Notes under the pieces: generated by a model
Database searches by the model: none
What the model saw: only the letters and a program-made list of their open reading frames with translations
Told to the model about the DNA's origin: nothing
Shown: positions 11,069-24,900 of the stretch, one piece after another
Layout: every line of letters begins with the position of its first letter
Numbering within the stretch: the first letter of the stretch is position 1
Position numbers and translations under genes: made by a program
Source: Doryteuthis pealeii
Lineage: Eukaryota; Mollusca; Cephalopoda; Myopsida; Loliginidae
DNA: 64,000 nucleotides
Assembly (NCBI GenBank): GCA_023376005.1
Contig: CM042138.1
Location: forward strand, 94,537,156 to 94,601,155
Direction: 5' to 3'

Positions 11069-14000
11069 GTAAGTCTGCTAAATTACCTTTTTAATTCTTT
11101 AGTTAAATTATTCGGATTTCTTTTTATCTATTAGAGTATCAAACATCATTTTGTATCACTATGAGAAATAGACTAATTTGCTGAAATCTAAACATTTAAA
11201 AAGTTTAAGCATTCATCTGTGATCATTGATTATAAAAAAATAATGGAATCCAGTTTTTTTGTTTTGTTTTGTTTTTTTTTTGTTTTTTTACACATTTCTA
11301 TATTAGTAAATGGCCATTTTTCAATGTTTTTGTTTTTTTTATCCACTTGAAAAACGGTAATTTTTTTTTTTTTAAGAAAAAAGTTATCACCCTTATGACA
11401 TTTTTGGGTACTCTACCCAAAAATGTGTTGACCAGGATGGTAAACAGGTGGAGACTTTAAAATCGTAATATCATAAAGGAATTCACATAGAAATGATAAC
11501 ATTCTTTTAAACACTCTACAACTACAGATGGAATTCACTGATAATAATGATATTGTTGCTTTATCACTATATTATTATTACTCCTACTGCTTGGAAAATA
11601 AGGTTTCAATGCCATTCATTCCTGTCATTTACTACTTATCTTTCTCTTGTTCCATGTAAGGTTCATCTCTCTCTCTCAACTTGCTTTTAACTGTTTTATG
11701 TCAGATGTTCTTCAACCATCCAAGTTTTCACTTTCTAAATAGTATCCATCTTAATGCTACCCTTTGTATTCTAGCCTGGTCCATTCTGAGTGTGTAGCCA
11801 AGCCATTTGAACCATTGACATTTTATTTCACGGCTCACACTACAGCAGCTAGTTCCTTACATTTTGATGATCCAGAAGAGGCAGATTTTCTATAGGCATC
11901 CATTGTGGTAGGCATGTCTCACATTACTAATCTCAAGCCAAACTTCAAAAACAGATTCTACATTGTTGTAAAGCAGAGGTCTCAAACCTACAGCTTGCAG
12001 GTTACCAGTAACCCTTATGGCCCATCCGTTTGGCCCTTCATTCAACTTTCAAAATTTTCTCTTCACCTTATGATATTGACTATATAAAGAAGTATCATTA
12101 CAACTGCAGATAGAATTCATTGATCTTCAGTGTTGAGAATTTTCTTGCTTACCACATCCTCAATTTCTATAAAAATCCTGTTTCCATCTGTATGATTCTT
12201 CAACATTATCACCAACACAGCAAGTAGTGAGCACGTTCAACACTACATACTGTTGTGAACGATTGTTCCTCAAAATGAAACATCCCCAGAGTATGCTACA
12301 TATGCAACTGTCAATTCATTGTCTGATATGCTCCTGTCAACCTCTTCATTTCATACTCTAAAGTAAAGTGTGTGTGTGTGTGTGTGTGTGTTATACATAA
12401 ATAATTATGGTATGTATGAAAACTCCATGATGATCATGGTTTCTTATCTTTTTGCCCCTAAAATTTTCCCTTCTGTTTTTTGTATTTCAGGATGTACAAA
12501 GATAAATTACTTCAGATCAAAAAACAGCTACAACAGTTACAAGATGGTGTATTACCTGAATTTATGAAGAAAAATTGCAAAATTGAACAGCAATATCGAG
12601 ACAGACAGCTGAGCAATGAAGTCTGGTGGGAATATGAAGTAAATTTCCCTTTCTTTTTTTTTCTTTTTTAAGATAATTAAATTAGTCTTGTGCATTTCAG
12701 GTCATAATTTTTAATGTCTATTGTTGCTTTTTATCTGTATTATTTTTATAGTAGAAACACCCAGTCTATGTCCAGACTAAAAGGATGTTAGGAATACCCT
12801 GGAGTGAGAAAAGGGGAAGAGATAGACAAAATTTAAATTCAGTTCTTAATTACTTGTTAAGTTAAAGTGATAAAAAATATATTCGTTTTTCTTTTTTACC
12901 CCTAAAAATGTAACAATAAAAAGAAGCTAAGAATTAAATGTCTCTTTATTTGTAGGTGAAAAATTTTGTGTATTAATTCCAATGAAAATTATTTGTTTAT
13001 TCTATGAATAGTTTATTGCTTTTAAAAAAAATGTTCTTGAGTTACACTGATTAAAAATTGATATATTTTATTCTAAGAAATCAGTACTTATGAGACAAAA
13101 ATTTAAATTCTGTTCTTAATTGCTTAAGTTAAATGGTAAAAAGCTATTTGTTTTTACAAAGAAGCTAAGATAGGTACAATAAAAAGCTAAGAATTAAAAA
13201 TGTAAAAAAAAAAAATTATTTTTTTTTAGATAAGGTACTCCTTTGAAACATTTTTATTTTTATTTTTTTTTTTTTTTTTTAAATTTTAATTAGTACTAAA
13301 TTCAAAATAATTTTCAAAAAAGCATTAAATTCAAATTTCATCTATGGAATCTTTGTAATATTTAAACATGGTGGGTGAAATAATGTTGTACTTAACAGAA
13401 TTGGCTGACGGCTAAGCTTTATTGAACACTACTGAAGGCAAAGTAGGCATTTACCCAACCTATTTGCCACAGGTAAGATGTGACCTAAGGTCACAAATAT
13501 GGGGTATCCAGTGAGGTTCAAACTTGCTGTAATGGATATGCAATACTTAAAGCAAAGTATGTCAAACTATATTTGCCTGGACGGTTCCAATAAGAGGGGT
13601 TGTATATTATACCACAGTTGGTTGTAAGAACTGCTTTTTGTACTTATGAAAAAACTGAAGAGTTCCACAAGTCAATTGATTTTTAATAATTGAATTAGGA
13701 TTTAATCAGTAAAAATCAAAAACTAAATTTTGTACTTTCCTTATTATAAATATATTAAACTGTATGCATGATTTTAATGCTCAATGGTATCTTTCCTCTA
13801 AGTTGAAACATACATACAAAAACAGATGCCACTACTATATATATATATATACTAGCAAAAGTACCTGGTCTGTGTGTCGGACTAAAAAAATTAGGAACAC
13901 CAGAGTGAGTGAGAAAACAGGAGTATGGGAGAAAATAAGAGGAAAATGGTTTATTAAATTTTTTAAAAATTGCCAAGAATTTGTATAGTTTTTTTGTTTT

Positions 14001-14854
14001 TTTTTTTTCATTTTGTTTACATTTAAGATATTTTTGAAAATGCATTCCTAAACTTTATTAAAGATTTAACGATAAACAAAGCTAAGAATTAGTGTATTTT
14101 GATATTCGTTTATTTTAAGAATAGTTTCTTTTTGTTCTTTACATTTTTGAAACAATTTTATTTTTTTAAGCAAGTTTCCTTGCCTGTTGATTTCATATGG
14201 TAGAAATGAAATGCATCTGTTTAATTCCTTTTTTTTTTACCATATTAAAATGTAACAATAAGATGCTAAGAATTAAATACTTACAATTGCTCGCTTTTTT
14301 TCTATAACTCTTTTGTACATACAAAAAATTAAATACTGATTAAAAATGGATATTTTATTCTAAAATGAAAGTATTAATAATAAAACAAAGTTCAGTTATT
14401 ATTAATCATTAATTTAAATGTTTTCATTTATTATTGTTATTTACTTCGCTGTAAAAAATAATTCAATTGATAAAACCACATACAAATTACATATTTAGAA
14501 ATATTATTTTATTTTCTTTCTAACCAAATAAATATTTCTAATACGGTGATACGCGAGAAATTCCAAGCTGAAATGATTAGGGCACAAATTTGTCAACTTC
14601 AAATTACCAGCAGCGGCCTGATATAGGCAGCAGCCAGCAAAATTTTTTTTTATATATATTAGCAGCAGCAGCTATGCCACGATTATCGTAAATCATTTGA
14701 TTTTCGTTTGATTAATTATATTCTTAATCAGTAAAAATCAATAACCAAATTTGGTGTGTTTCTTAGTTATAAGGATGTCAAGGTGTATGCAAGATTTTGA
14801 ATCTGAATAACATCTAGTTTCTGAGTTATAAGTCAACACATACATACCAAACTT

Positions 14855-14891
<37 letters not shown>

Positions 14892-17800
14892 TTAATGTTT
14901 GTGAATAGAGAAGGTAAAAAGGAATACATTTTTTTCCACTCTTTTCAAATTGATTATTTTATGATAGCAACATTTACAATTTGTATCTTTATAATTATAT
15001 ACACACACACACACACACAAAATAACTAAATCTATTACAAATTATTTAATTTTCTCTAACAGAAGTTTTGAAAGCAAAAATCTTTTAATTTTCAGCGTGC
15101 TGTTGTAGATCGTGAATGGATTAAAGAGAAACAAGCAGCTGTAAAAGATTTTGAAGTAAGTTTGTTTTTTTATAAACCCTCTCTCATTTCTGGTATATTT
15201 TTGATATTCATCATACAATGATTAAAACCTTTACTAATCCATAAATGATAATGTTGTTTTTAGTGTTGGGTTGGTAAGTCAGGTTCTCCAAAGAAATTTT
15301 AAATTTGTTTTCCTTCTTACTCTATGTACTTGTAGAGAAATGTTAGAGACATGTTGTTTCATCTCAAGAATAAATATAATTATATACAATTAACAACAGA
15401 ATGTTTTATTGCCTGAGCAAATTAAATTGAAATGTATATGTAGAATCATCCTTATTATTTGTATGTTCCTAAAAGATATGAAAGACTTGCATATCTAAGA
15501 AGTGTTCCTTATTTTTTAGTTGTTTGGAATTAAATATGCCTGTGTGTAAGCAAATAAAGTTACGGTATTGTATGCTGTTGTTGTATACTCTCTTTACTTC
15601 TATTATTCTTCTGCTCATCTTTGGTATCTTACGTTCTTCTTCTAGCGTCTGGACTTCATCTTGGGAACTTCGTGTCTGGTCTTCCATTGGTGATTTCTCT
15701 TTATCAGAAGCCCTGTGTCATTGGTAGTTTTTAGATAATAACCCAAGACTTCGATTTGCTTTAGATCATATTTTATTCCGAAATCCCCACCAGACTACCT
15801 GTGCAGATTGAGTCGGCCGTGCACTTAACACAACTTACCACCTTCGTGGTTTGGTCGATACTGACTAAACTCTCTTTCTAATCTAAACCGGAAGAGGGTC
15901 TTCTCCACCTATTCTCACGGTATCCCCCAGAAGGAGGATCAGACTGAGGTCAAGCCGACTCACTCAATCCTTCAAGGCTGCCGGCTGCAAATTATAACAA
16001 CCATTTTGGTTTCTACACTACTGTAAATAAGTGTTAGGGTACTAACAATTATGTAACACTGTGTTCTATTTAGTAGCCTCACGTTTAATGACACGTTAGC
16101 TGGGGGATGAAAATATCCGTATATTTAAAAACAGGTCAGACTCTAAAGAAAATCTGACCCTAGTATGGTCATTTTTATGTTAGCTTGTACAAATTTACAT
16201 CACAAAATAGTCTGATGTTTAGAGTAAGCGTTCTTGTACCAAAAGTTTGAATTCTTCTACCATTTACTGCTTGAAGTTGAAATGTGGATGCTGCTGATTT
16301 GTGAGGGAGGTAGAATGACACTTATTTCTGCTCCGGTGTCTGCAAGGAATTTGAAAGCACATAAGGTATTGTATAGATTATACTTATGATAAAAATCATG
16401 AGTACAGCACAGACAACTTGGAAGTGATCCAGACTCGGTCGTTATTGTTACTGGCTTGCAGCGTTGTTTCCCCAAGATCCCATCATAAGTTTTAGTGCAT
16501 CTACATGCATCTTTCCTAAATTTTCCAGAGTACCAAAATATTCAAGTGTGTGTCAGCACTCGCTTGTGATGACTAAATGCTTGTATATCTTGGTGGGAAT
16601 TTAAGCATATAGCAGGAAGTATCATATATACTCATGTAATGAACAACTTTTTAAGACCAATTTTTCACCTAGAAAAACAAGCAGTCTTTTATTACATGAG
16701 ATATGTTTTTGAAACCTAGAACCTTACTTTGTTTCTAGACCCAACCTTGCTGTAACTTGGATCCAAAGAATCCTCACATAGCCTATACCTAAATAAAGGC
16801 TATTAGTTAAGATAATAAAGTTTTTACTTAATCATGTTTACTATTTATAAGACCTGTGCATATATGTACAAATATTATAAATAGTAAACAAAGTTACGTA
16901 AAAACTTAATTATCTTAATACAGTAGGCTACATCAAGGTCTAGACTACATTATTCACTTACAGTATTGTATTGATTGTATTACAGTAGTTTTGAAATTAT
17001 AAATAAGTGTTTGAATGTTTTCTTTGTCATTAGATGTTGAAGAAATATTTTTGTAGGCTAGTAAATTCAAAAGTTGGGGGGGGGTCATTAATCAAGTATA
17101 TATGTTACTTCTGGAGCATTGGTAAATTGTCTAGTTTCCAATAGGGATGGATGGTGAGAGAGTCAAGGGAATCCGTGCTGTCAGCATGTCTTGATGATGG
17201 TGACAATGTCTTTTCATAATTTTTTTTTATAGAACTTTCATTTTTAAAACAACAGGATTAACAACAGAGAATATACCAATTTTCTGAACTGATATTCAGA
17301 TATCACCCAACCCTTTAACAAGGTGTAGTGAAACATAATGCCAAACATCATATTAAAAGCACAGGACCATCCGTTCACTCCTTACCTCAAAGATTAACCT
17401 GAGAAAAAGATAAAATTGCCAGGGAAGAATTTTTGTCAAGTGTTATGTGATGGAATTGTCCATCCCTCAAACAATCTGTACGATTCACCTCTTTATTTTG
17501 TGCAGAAATGCTGATAGCGTTTTGATTTAGTGCATTCTGGGACGCACATTAGCTTTGAATGAGTCACTAGGAAAATTTATGGGTCCCAACTAAAGTTTCT
17601 TGATAAATTGTAGGGTTTTTATTTATGATCTGGGTCCCAACTAACACCATCTAACTCCTACCTTATAACCTATTCTGTGTAATTCATTTCTAAGAAACTA
17701 TTGAAATGTATTTACAGTTAGCTTGAAATGGTGGGGGAAGCAAAAAGAAAAACACTGGGATGCATGGATATGATTTTACTGCATCCTTTTAGATTTTTGT

Positions 17801-20800
17801 GTGTCAGGGACACAGGACGCATACCTATCAGCATCTCTGTTTGTGTATGTTTACTACAGAAGACTTATTGCATCAACAATGCCAGATCATTATCCATCCC
17901 TCACATACAGGGTTTTTCACTTTAGGCCTCATCTGGCAAAAAGCATACTACTTGATATTTGTTGCTGAAGAAGACATCACATCCCTTTGGTCTCAGTCTG
18001 AGGAATGCCACTCAAAAGACTTTAGTGCCTTATCAATAATGTGTTGAGAGGATTGCCAAATGTTTGCGTAAACATCAAGCCAGGAAAAAGAGTAATGCAA
18101 ATCTCACCTGCATCATGTTCTACAGCAACAAGCAGTGAATCTAATAGCAGATAGCAGCATGAGTTAGACAGTTACACGCTGTGTTACATTCTTCCTCTGA
18201 CCAGATAAGCTTCACCCCACCTCTTTCTTGTTGTTGTTCCCTTGAGTTTGTTTTATTTTATTTTTCTTGTGACGGGTTTCTTGGCCAGATACAGTTTGAA
18301 GTAACACAACCAAAGGGTTGCGGAATGAGAACAGGATACCCCCATGGATTGAATAAAGAGTTGGGTTCAAAGTTCCGTGATGGCTCCAAATTACAAAAAG
18401 AAGGTTTCTGATTACATCAAGAAATACCATTGGCCGAAATGTTGTACCGATAACAATAAAGATGAGGACAATAGTCCGAATAATCCAAATAATACTAACA
18501 ACCAAAGGGGTCTGACACAGTTGATGGATGACACAGCGGAATAAGACAAAAGAGATCAACCCCTGTTGGGGACCACCTATGTTACATCTGTGAATTTACC
18601 TTGTTTCTTAAATAGATATTCTCTTAAGGTTTTGTATTTACCCAACCCCTCTGCCATGAGCAGGATGTGACACAAGGTTGATTTTTAAGTGGAATACATC
18701 TGAATTCACTTCGGTTTTCCTTCTAGACCAATTGCCATACCAAGGTTAAAGAGCCCAGTCAGCCCTACTATTTACCTATAGCTGGAGTGAGAGATGAATT
18801 CATACTTTTCCCACAAAATGAAATTCAAACAGCCTTGTTCAGGATTTTAACCAAAGTTGCAATGCATTTCCTATGACTATATATATACACACACACTGAA
18901 AGCTTCTACAAACATCTAATAGTAGATTATCTCTTAGAGAAAAAGTGCAAACAAAAGGAAAGTTTTCCTACCTTTTCCAATAAAATGGATCCACTTTTTA
19001 ATGAATAGATCCACATAATCATAGTTCATAAAATCCTGGATGCTCTTTTTATATTTTTCCTCGAAAAAGTTTAAAGTTTTCTTCATTTTCTTTTGTATAA
19101 ACACTTTCTTGATTTTTTCAGGAAAAGAAATTTGGCTTAAAAGAAAATTTGATAGCCGAGTTTGAAGAGAAGAAGCGACATATTGAAAGCGAACGAAGTA
19201 CTATGGAGCTTACAGGAGGTAAAAAAACGTTTTTTCTTACGAACAAAAGAAAAAAAATAGGGTGTGGAGGTAAGATATTTATAAATCTTATAGGATTTTT
19301 CTCTATAGATTTTTAAATGACTTCAAGGCAAAAGAAAATGAGTTTTGCAGCAACAGGATATGGATATTGATGTGCAAAAATTCCTTTTCCTTTTCCTCCT
19401 ACCGTATATACTCTTGTATCATGCAATTTTGTGAGACCTAAATTTTAGTCTAATATTAGGGGGTCATACCATACGTGATGCACTTTGTGTGTGTAAATAA
19501 TTGGCCAATGCGAGGCCTTGTTTGTATCTCGTATATGGTGTGAACTTTAATATTAAGCTAGAAATTTGGGTGTCAGAAAGTCACATCATACGTGAGTATA
19601 TACGGTAAATCTGAACCGTGTTTATTCTTCAATTTTCTGGATGAGTGTGAAATTTCTTCTGATTTTTATCAAATTTTTTTTGGAAATAAATACTTGAATA
19701 TTTTTTCTTTCTTTTCTTTCTCTTTCTTTTCTCTTCAGATTCAATGGAAGTTAAACCCGTAATGACTCGTAAATTACGTCGTCGACCAAATGACCCTCTT
19801 CCACTTCCTGAAAAACGAAGAAAGCCTTCACCTGATATCCTTTCATTTTTATTTTTTTTCTTTCTTCAGAAATGCTTCTATTTTAAACTAGCTTAAAAGC
19901 CGCCATATCGGGTAGGAATTAAGCTAGCTCCTGGGGTGGGCTCTTAATTGCGCCTTTCGGCCCAACAATGGCACTTCATGCATTGAGTAAATATTAAATT
20001 TTTTGTCATGCAAAAAATTTCTCACAAAAAAATCACATAGAAAATAGTAATTAAGATAATTCAAACTTGTGAATCCAAAATTTCAGGATTTGGCATGGAA
20101 TGTTTTTAAATTGCTCTCAGATTCGGTTCGATTCCAAAATAGTATATGTTGGGCTATGGCCTCTAGGAGTAAAGTTGAAAAAATGTGATGCACTGACACT
20201 GATATTCACATTTATTATTTTAGAAGACTTTTCTCATTTTAGCTTTGTGACAAAAATACTATTTTCTTTTTGTCATTTTTTTTTTTTTTTAAACCTTTTC
20301 CTTGCTTAGAGGAGTGTTAAATACCAATTAATCTGGCCATGGAGTAAGTTTGAAAATCACCTGGCCATCAACATTATCAAAATGACTCGGAAGTGTTCAG
20401 TCAGCAGATCATTAATAGAATCAATTTCATTGGAACTTGTTATTAAAGCTACTGTGACCCTACTTTGTGTAGCCAAAAAGACCTGTTCATATACCTTGGT
20501 AGTAATATCTCATCTACTGAAAGCAATGTCAACATACTCATAGGTAAAGCATTTACTGCTGTTGACAGGTTAACAACCATATGGAAATCAAATTTCTCTG
20601 ATAAAATAAAATGGGGAATTTTTCCAAGCTGTAGCTGTGTCGTTTCTACTGTATGGTTGCACCACTTGGAATTTAAAAAAAAACATTTTGGCTAACCAGC
20701 AAAAACAGTCATCAACTTTGTGCAGACACTGGATGGCATGTAGAAGATTGCCAAGAGCGATCCCTGATAGGGATGGATGGCAAAAGAGTCATGGGAATCT

Positions 20801-20957
20801 GTGCTTTCAGCATACGTTGATGATTAGGACACATTTTTAAAGATACTAACTATAAAAGCTCAAGTGAATCTATTTTGCATAAAAGACAGTTTAAAAAATC
20901 CAAATGATTTGTAGCCAATGTGACAATAGGTGAGTTTTACAGTGAAAATATGCATTT

Positions 20958-20996
<39 letters not shown>

Positions 20997-21845
20997 AAAA
21001 TCTGACTTAAAGTTCATCTGAGAGGAAGCAGCAGACCCCTAAGAAATTAGACTTTTAAAAAATATCAAAAAGCCATAATCTGAGATAAGGTTTGGTTTCT
21101 TTTTTATTAATGGCATATCAACCTTAGTGGATTATTTAATGCCAAAGCCATCCTTGTATGTATTTACCAATCCTCCTACCTGGAGCAGGATCTGACACAA
21201 GGTCAATTTTTAAGCAAAGTTTAACAGGTTTGAATTTAGTTTCTTTCTCCTTGACTAGTTTCCATACCAAGGTTAAAGAGCCCAGTCTGTGCTACTATTT
21301 ACCCATAGGTGAAGGGAGAATAGTTGGATTTATACCTTTCCCAAGGGTATTAGGGGTGTGAAATCCAACCAGCCTTGTCCAGGATTTGAACTTGTCACCA
21401 TGTTCATTTCCTATGATAACCATTACACCACAGGCACCTCCTCAAAAAGCTACCCTTGTATAAGAACAGTAATTGTACTATGTAACCCATAGCTAGGGGA
21501 TGAGGGAGTTTATAACTTTCCCAAGTGTATTAGTCCTGAAAGTGAACATAATAGTGTGACTGGAGTTTAAACTCGCTTACTACGATATTTCAACCCAGCA
21601 CATTAGCCATTATGTTACACACCCCACCCCACCCCAATCTGTGATAAGAAATTTAGAATAGTCAAATCTGGAAAGAAAAGCAAGAATATTTAGAATAAAG
21701 TAGAAATAAGATATAGAAAGGGAAAGGTAAAGAAAACAATGTACATCTGACAGATGACTTTGTAAGCACAGCCAGTTCAGTGTTTTGTAAAACAAAACAA
21801 AAAACACTGCAAGGAAATCTTTTAACTGGGAGAGAAAAAAATGGT

Positions 21846-21903
<58 letters not shown>

Positions 21904-24900
21904 GTATAAAGAAAATGAGTGTATTCTTTTAGCCCAGGGGTTGGCAACCTTGTACTACAATGGCAGGCCACATTTATCCTTATTGCATACAATAATGATT
22001 AATCGTGTGGGTTGGGGTCAAGTAACATGATTGTAACATTGTATAAGTCTTATACACCAAATATATTTGTGGGTTTATTACCAGATTTCACTTTACTCAT
22101 TACCAGATTTCAATAATCAAGATTATTTGATCTTGCAATACCTATGAGAGGAATAACAATTCTTACCAGAGAAATAGTACGTGACATGGGGTTTGTGACT
22201 TCTGTGTACATTTTTAATAATAATAATAATAAAATTAAAAAACAAGCATCTAAGCCACATATGGTCTCTTTCCTTTGCAGGTTGGATTAATATAATACTT
22301 TTCTTAGGGACTGTGGGCCAGATGATTATGGATTGCGGGCCGGATCTGACCTGCGAACTGTAGGTTGCCAACCCCTGTTTTAACCAATACATATAACCAT
22401 TATATATCTTATATCCGTGTCTAGACTTATCTATAGAACAGTTACAGCTAAACGAATTCTAAAGATCACTGAGAAACAATAGCCAAAACATAAAATCAAT
22501 TAAGATAAAAATACTTGTCTAAAAACAAACAAAACAAAAAACTTGACCTACTGCAACTGAATAGATATATTATCATAACATAAATTGATACATGGGTCAT
22601 TCAATAAATAAGGTAAATTTTGAAATGGGGGGGGGGGGCTGTTCACAACCAAAGTAACTGGGATAACTGGATTCAGCTCTGGTGTCAACATTTTGGGAAC
22701 CCTACAACAATTGACCTAAGAAAAAGCAAAAATTCCCAGTTTTTCAAAAATGTCCCTTATGTCTTCTGTCAGCTATTAACTGAATCCACCATTTCAGGTG
22801 TGTTCACCCTGTAGTAAAAAATTTTTTACTAAAACGTGCTTCTCTGTACACATCACATATTCTTCTGAAAATTTCACATGGTTTGCAATTCTCAGCCACC
22901 AGAAATTTGATGATAGATTTCTGTTCAACCCTGGAGCACTGTTTGATTTACCGCCATTTTGAATAGCCTCAAAACAAATGTTTTTGCAAGATTAAAATAA
23001 TTTTTACTATAAACCAATTTCAAACAATGTAGTGGAAAAAAACATTTTGCTTTCTTCAAAAATTTCACCTTTTATTAAATGACCCTTGTATATTACTAGC
23101 CATAATACCCACCTTTGCTGTGACATAAAAATAAAAAAATTCAAGATAGTTGATACCATGAACCTTGATTGATTTCAGCTTCAGACCTTCTTTAGGATGC
23201 TGACTGATGCTATATGAAAATGAAGGCTGTTATCATATATTTGTATGTTTTGTTGTTTGTTTTCATTTTCATTATAGTCATCACAAAACATTTTGTTCCT
23301 AATTTCTCATTTTAGTTTTTTTAATTTTATGGCTTTCTTATAAAAGTTATACACAAAACTATTGCTTATATATATATCATCATCAGGTTGCATTAGCAGT
23401 ACAGATATCCATGATTCTCTCACCAACCATCCCTATCGGTCATCATCCCTTGGAGGTCCTCAGCACAGCACCCAGAATCCGCACAGAGCTGATTAATGTA
23501 GGTTTTTGCTGGTCAGCCTACACTAGTGTGTCCATAGGAGAATGTCACTTATGAGTTTGTCCTTGCTTCTCCAGCATGTCTTGTTTGTCTTACTCAGATG
23601 GTTTGAGTAATGGGGGCTAATGGCCGTAGAGCTGCTTCTTGTTAGGTGCTGCTTCCAAGATTTGTTCAAGACCAGGCACAGCAAGCATCCTTGTGTAACT
23701 CCCATCTAGTTTTTTTCTAAGTGCTTCAGCCATACAGTAGCACTGATATGTATATGGCTTGGAAGAATTTTCACTTTATCTTATCAATGAGATCAGATTT
23801 CCATATTATTAATAATGTTTACTCCTTTCCTATGCATATATTGACATCGTTTTCTGTAGATAAGATATTACTACTTAGGTATGTGAACTGGTCTACTAAT
23901 TTCAGAGGCTTACCAGCCAGTGTGGAGATGTGTCCCTCTTGTTTAACACACATGAACTCAGTTTTATCTGAGTTCACTTAGAGTCCAATGCCTCTTACTT
24001 CCTTTTCTAGGCTATGCAGCAGTGATTTGGCTTGTGCTGGTGTATTTGAAAGAAGCACTGAATCATCTGTATAGTCCGCATCTGTAATAGTCTTTGCAGG
24101 ATATCACCAGCTTTTTGCCTTTTTCTTTTATTGGATCTAATGATGTTTGAAGTACGTAATCTAGACATTATGAATATACATGGTGCTAATGTATCTCCTC
24201 ATAATACTCCAGTGACAATGTCAAAGAAATATGTCACCTTCAGGTAAACGGACCATTGCTTTCATGTCTTTGTAGAGAATCATTTTAGCACTAAGTTTCT
24301 TTGGGGAGACCATATGCTAGTAGTATTAAGAGGTGTGCTTTTTTAAGGAATGGGAGGGATGCAATCTTTTGTACCTTTCTCTTGTATTTTGTTTATACAA
24401 AGTTAAAGACGGGTATCATCAATTTATATAGTTTTGTGAAAAATAAAACAAAATTACAAATGAATAACACAGGACTATTATAGCTCTGTAAAGTGAAGGA
24501 CATGCTCATATTTTTCAAGAGCATAATCATTTTTATTAGGATTGCTTTTCAAAAGAACCAGCTTCCTTGTGTCTAATGGGAAGTGGTGCTAGTGTTGTGT
24601 GCCATAGATTTCCTAAGTAGAGCCAAATAATAAGTAGATCTAAAACTACCTTTGCAATCTACTAGTCAAGCACCACTGGGCTCAGGAAAAGAATAAATGC
24701 CCTTCTGCCTTTTTCAGGAGTATTCGTATGCAGTGAACACAAACTGTCCCAACTGAAATTTGAACCTAGCTTGCTGATTCCATTTTTCACACAGGCTATC
24801 CGCTTTAGTGGGGCAATCAGGAATTATCTCACTGTAAATGGCTTGAGAAATACTACTACATCTTGCTAGACTTCACACATGAAAAAGTGGGGCTCATGTA

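Larger units (their letters stand above)
12639..15095 (+). other. SUDS3 intron with low-complexity dispersed repeats
   Basis: Contains two related segments (13670-13860 and 14690-14890) sharing TTAATCAGTAAAAATCAA and ACATACATAC before (TA)n, and a segment at 14440-14620 that recurs at 39405-39600. TACTAGCAAAAGTACCTGG at 13851 resembles the dispersed TACTAG motif also seen at 35345 and 52363. No exon is seen between 12639 and 15095. Confidence 0.5.

Noticed and set aside
21610..21903. ORF with long Arg-Glu repeats
   Set aside because: Translation of the (CT)n microsatellite, not a gene.
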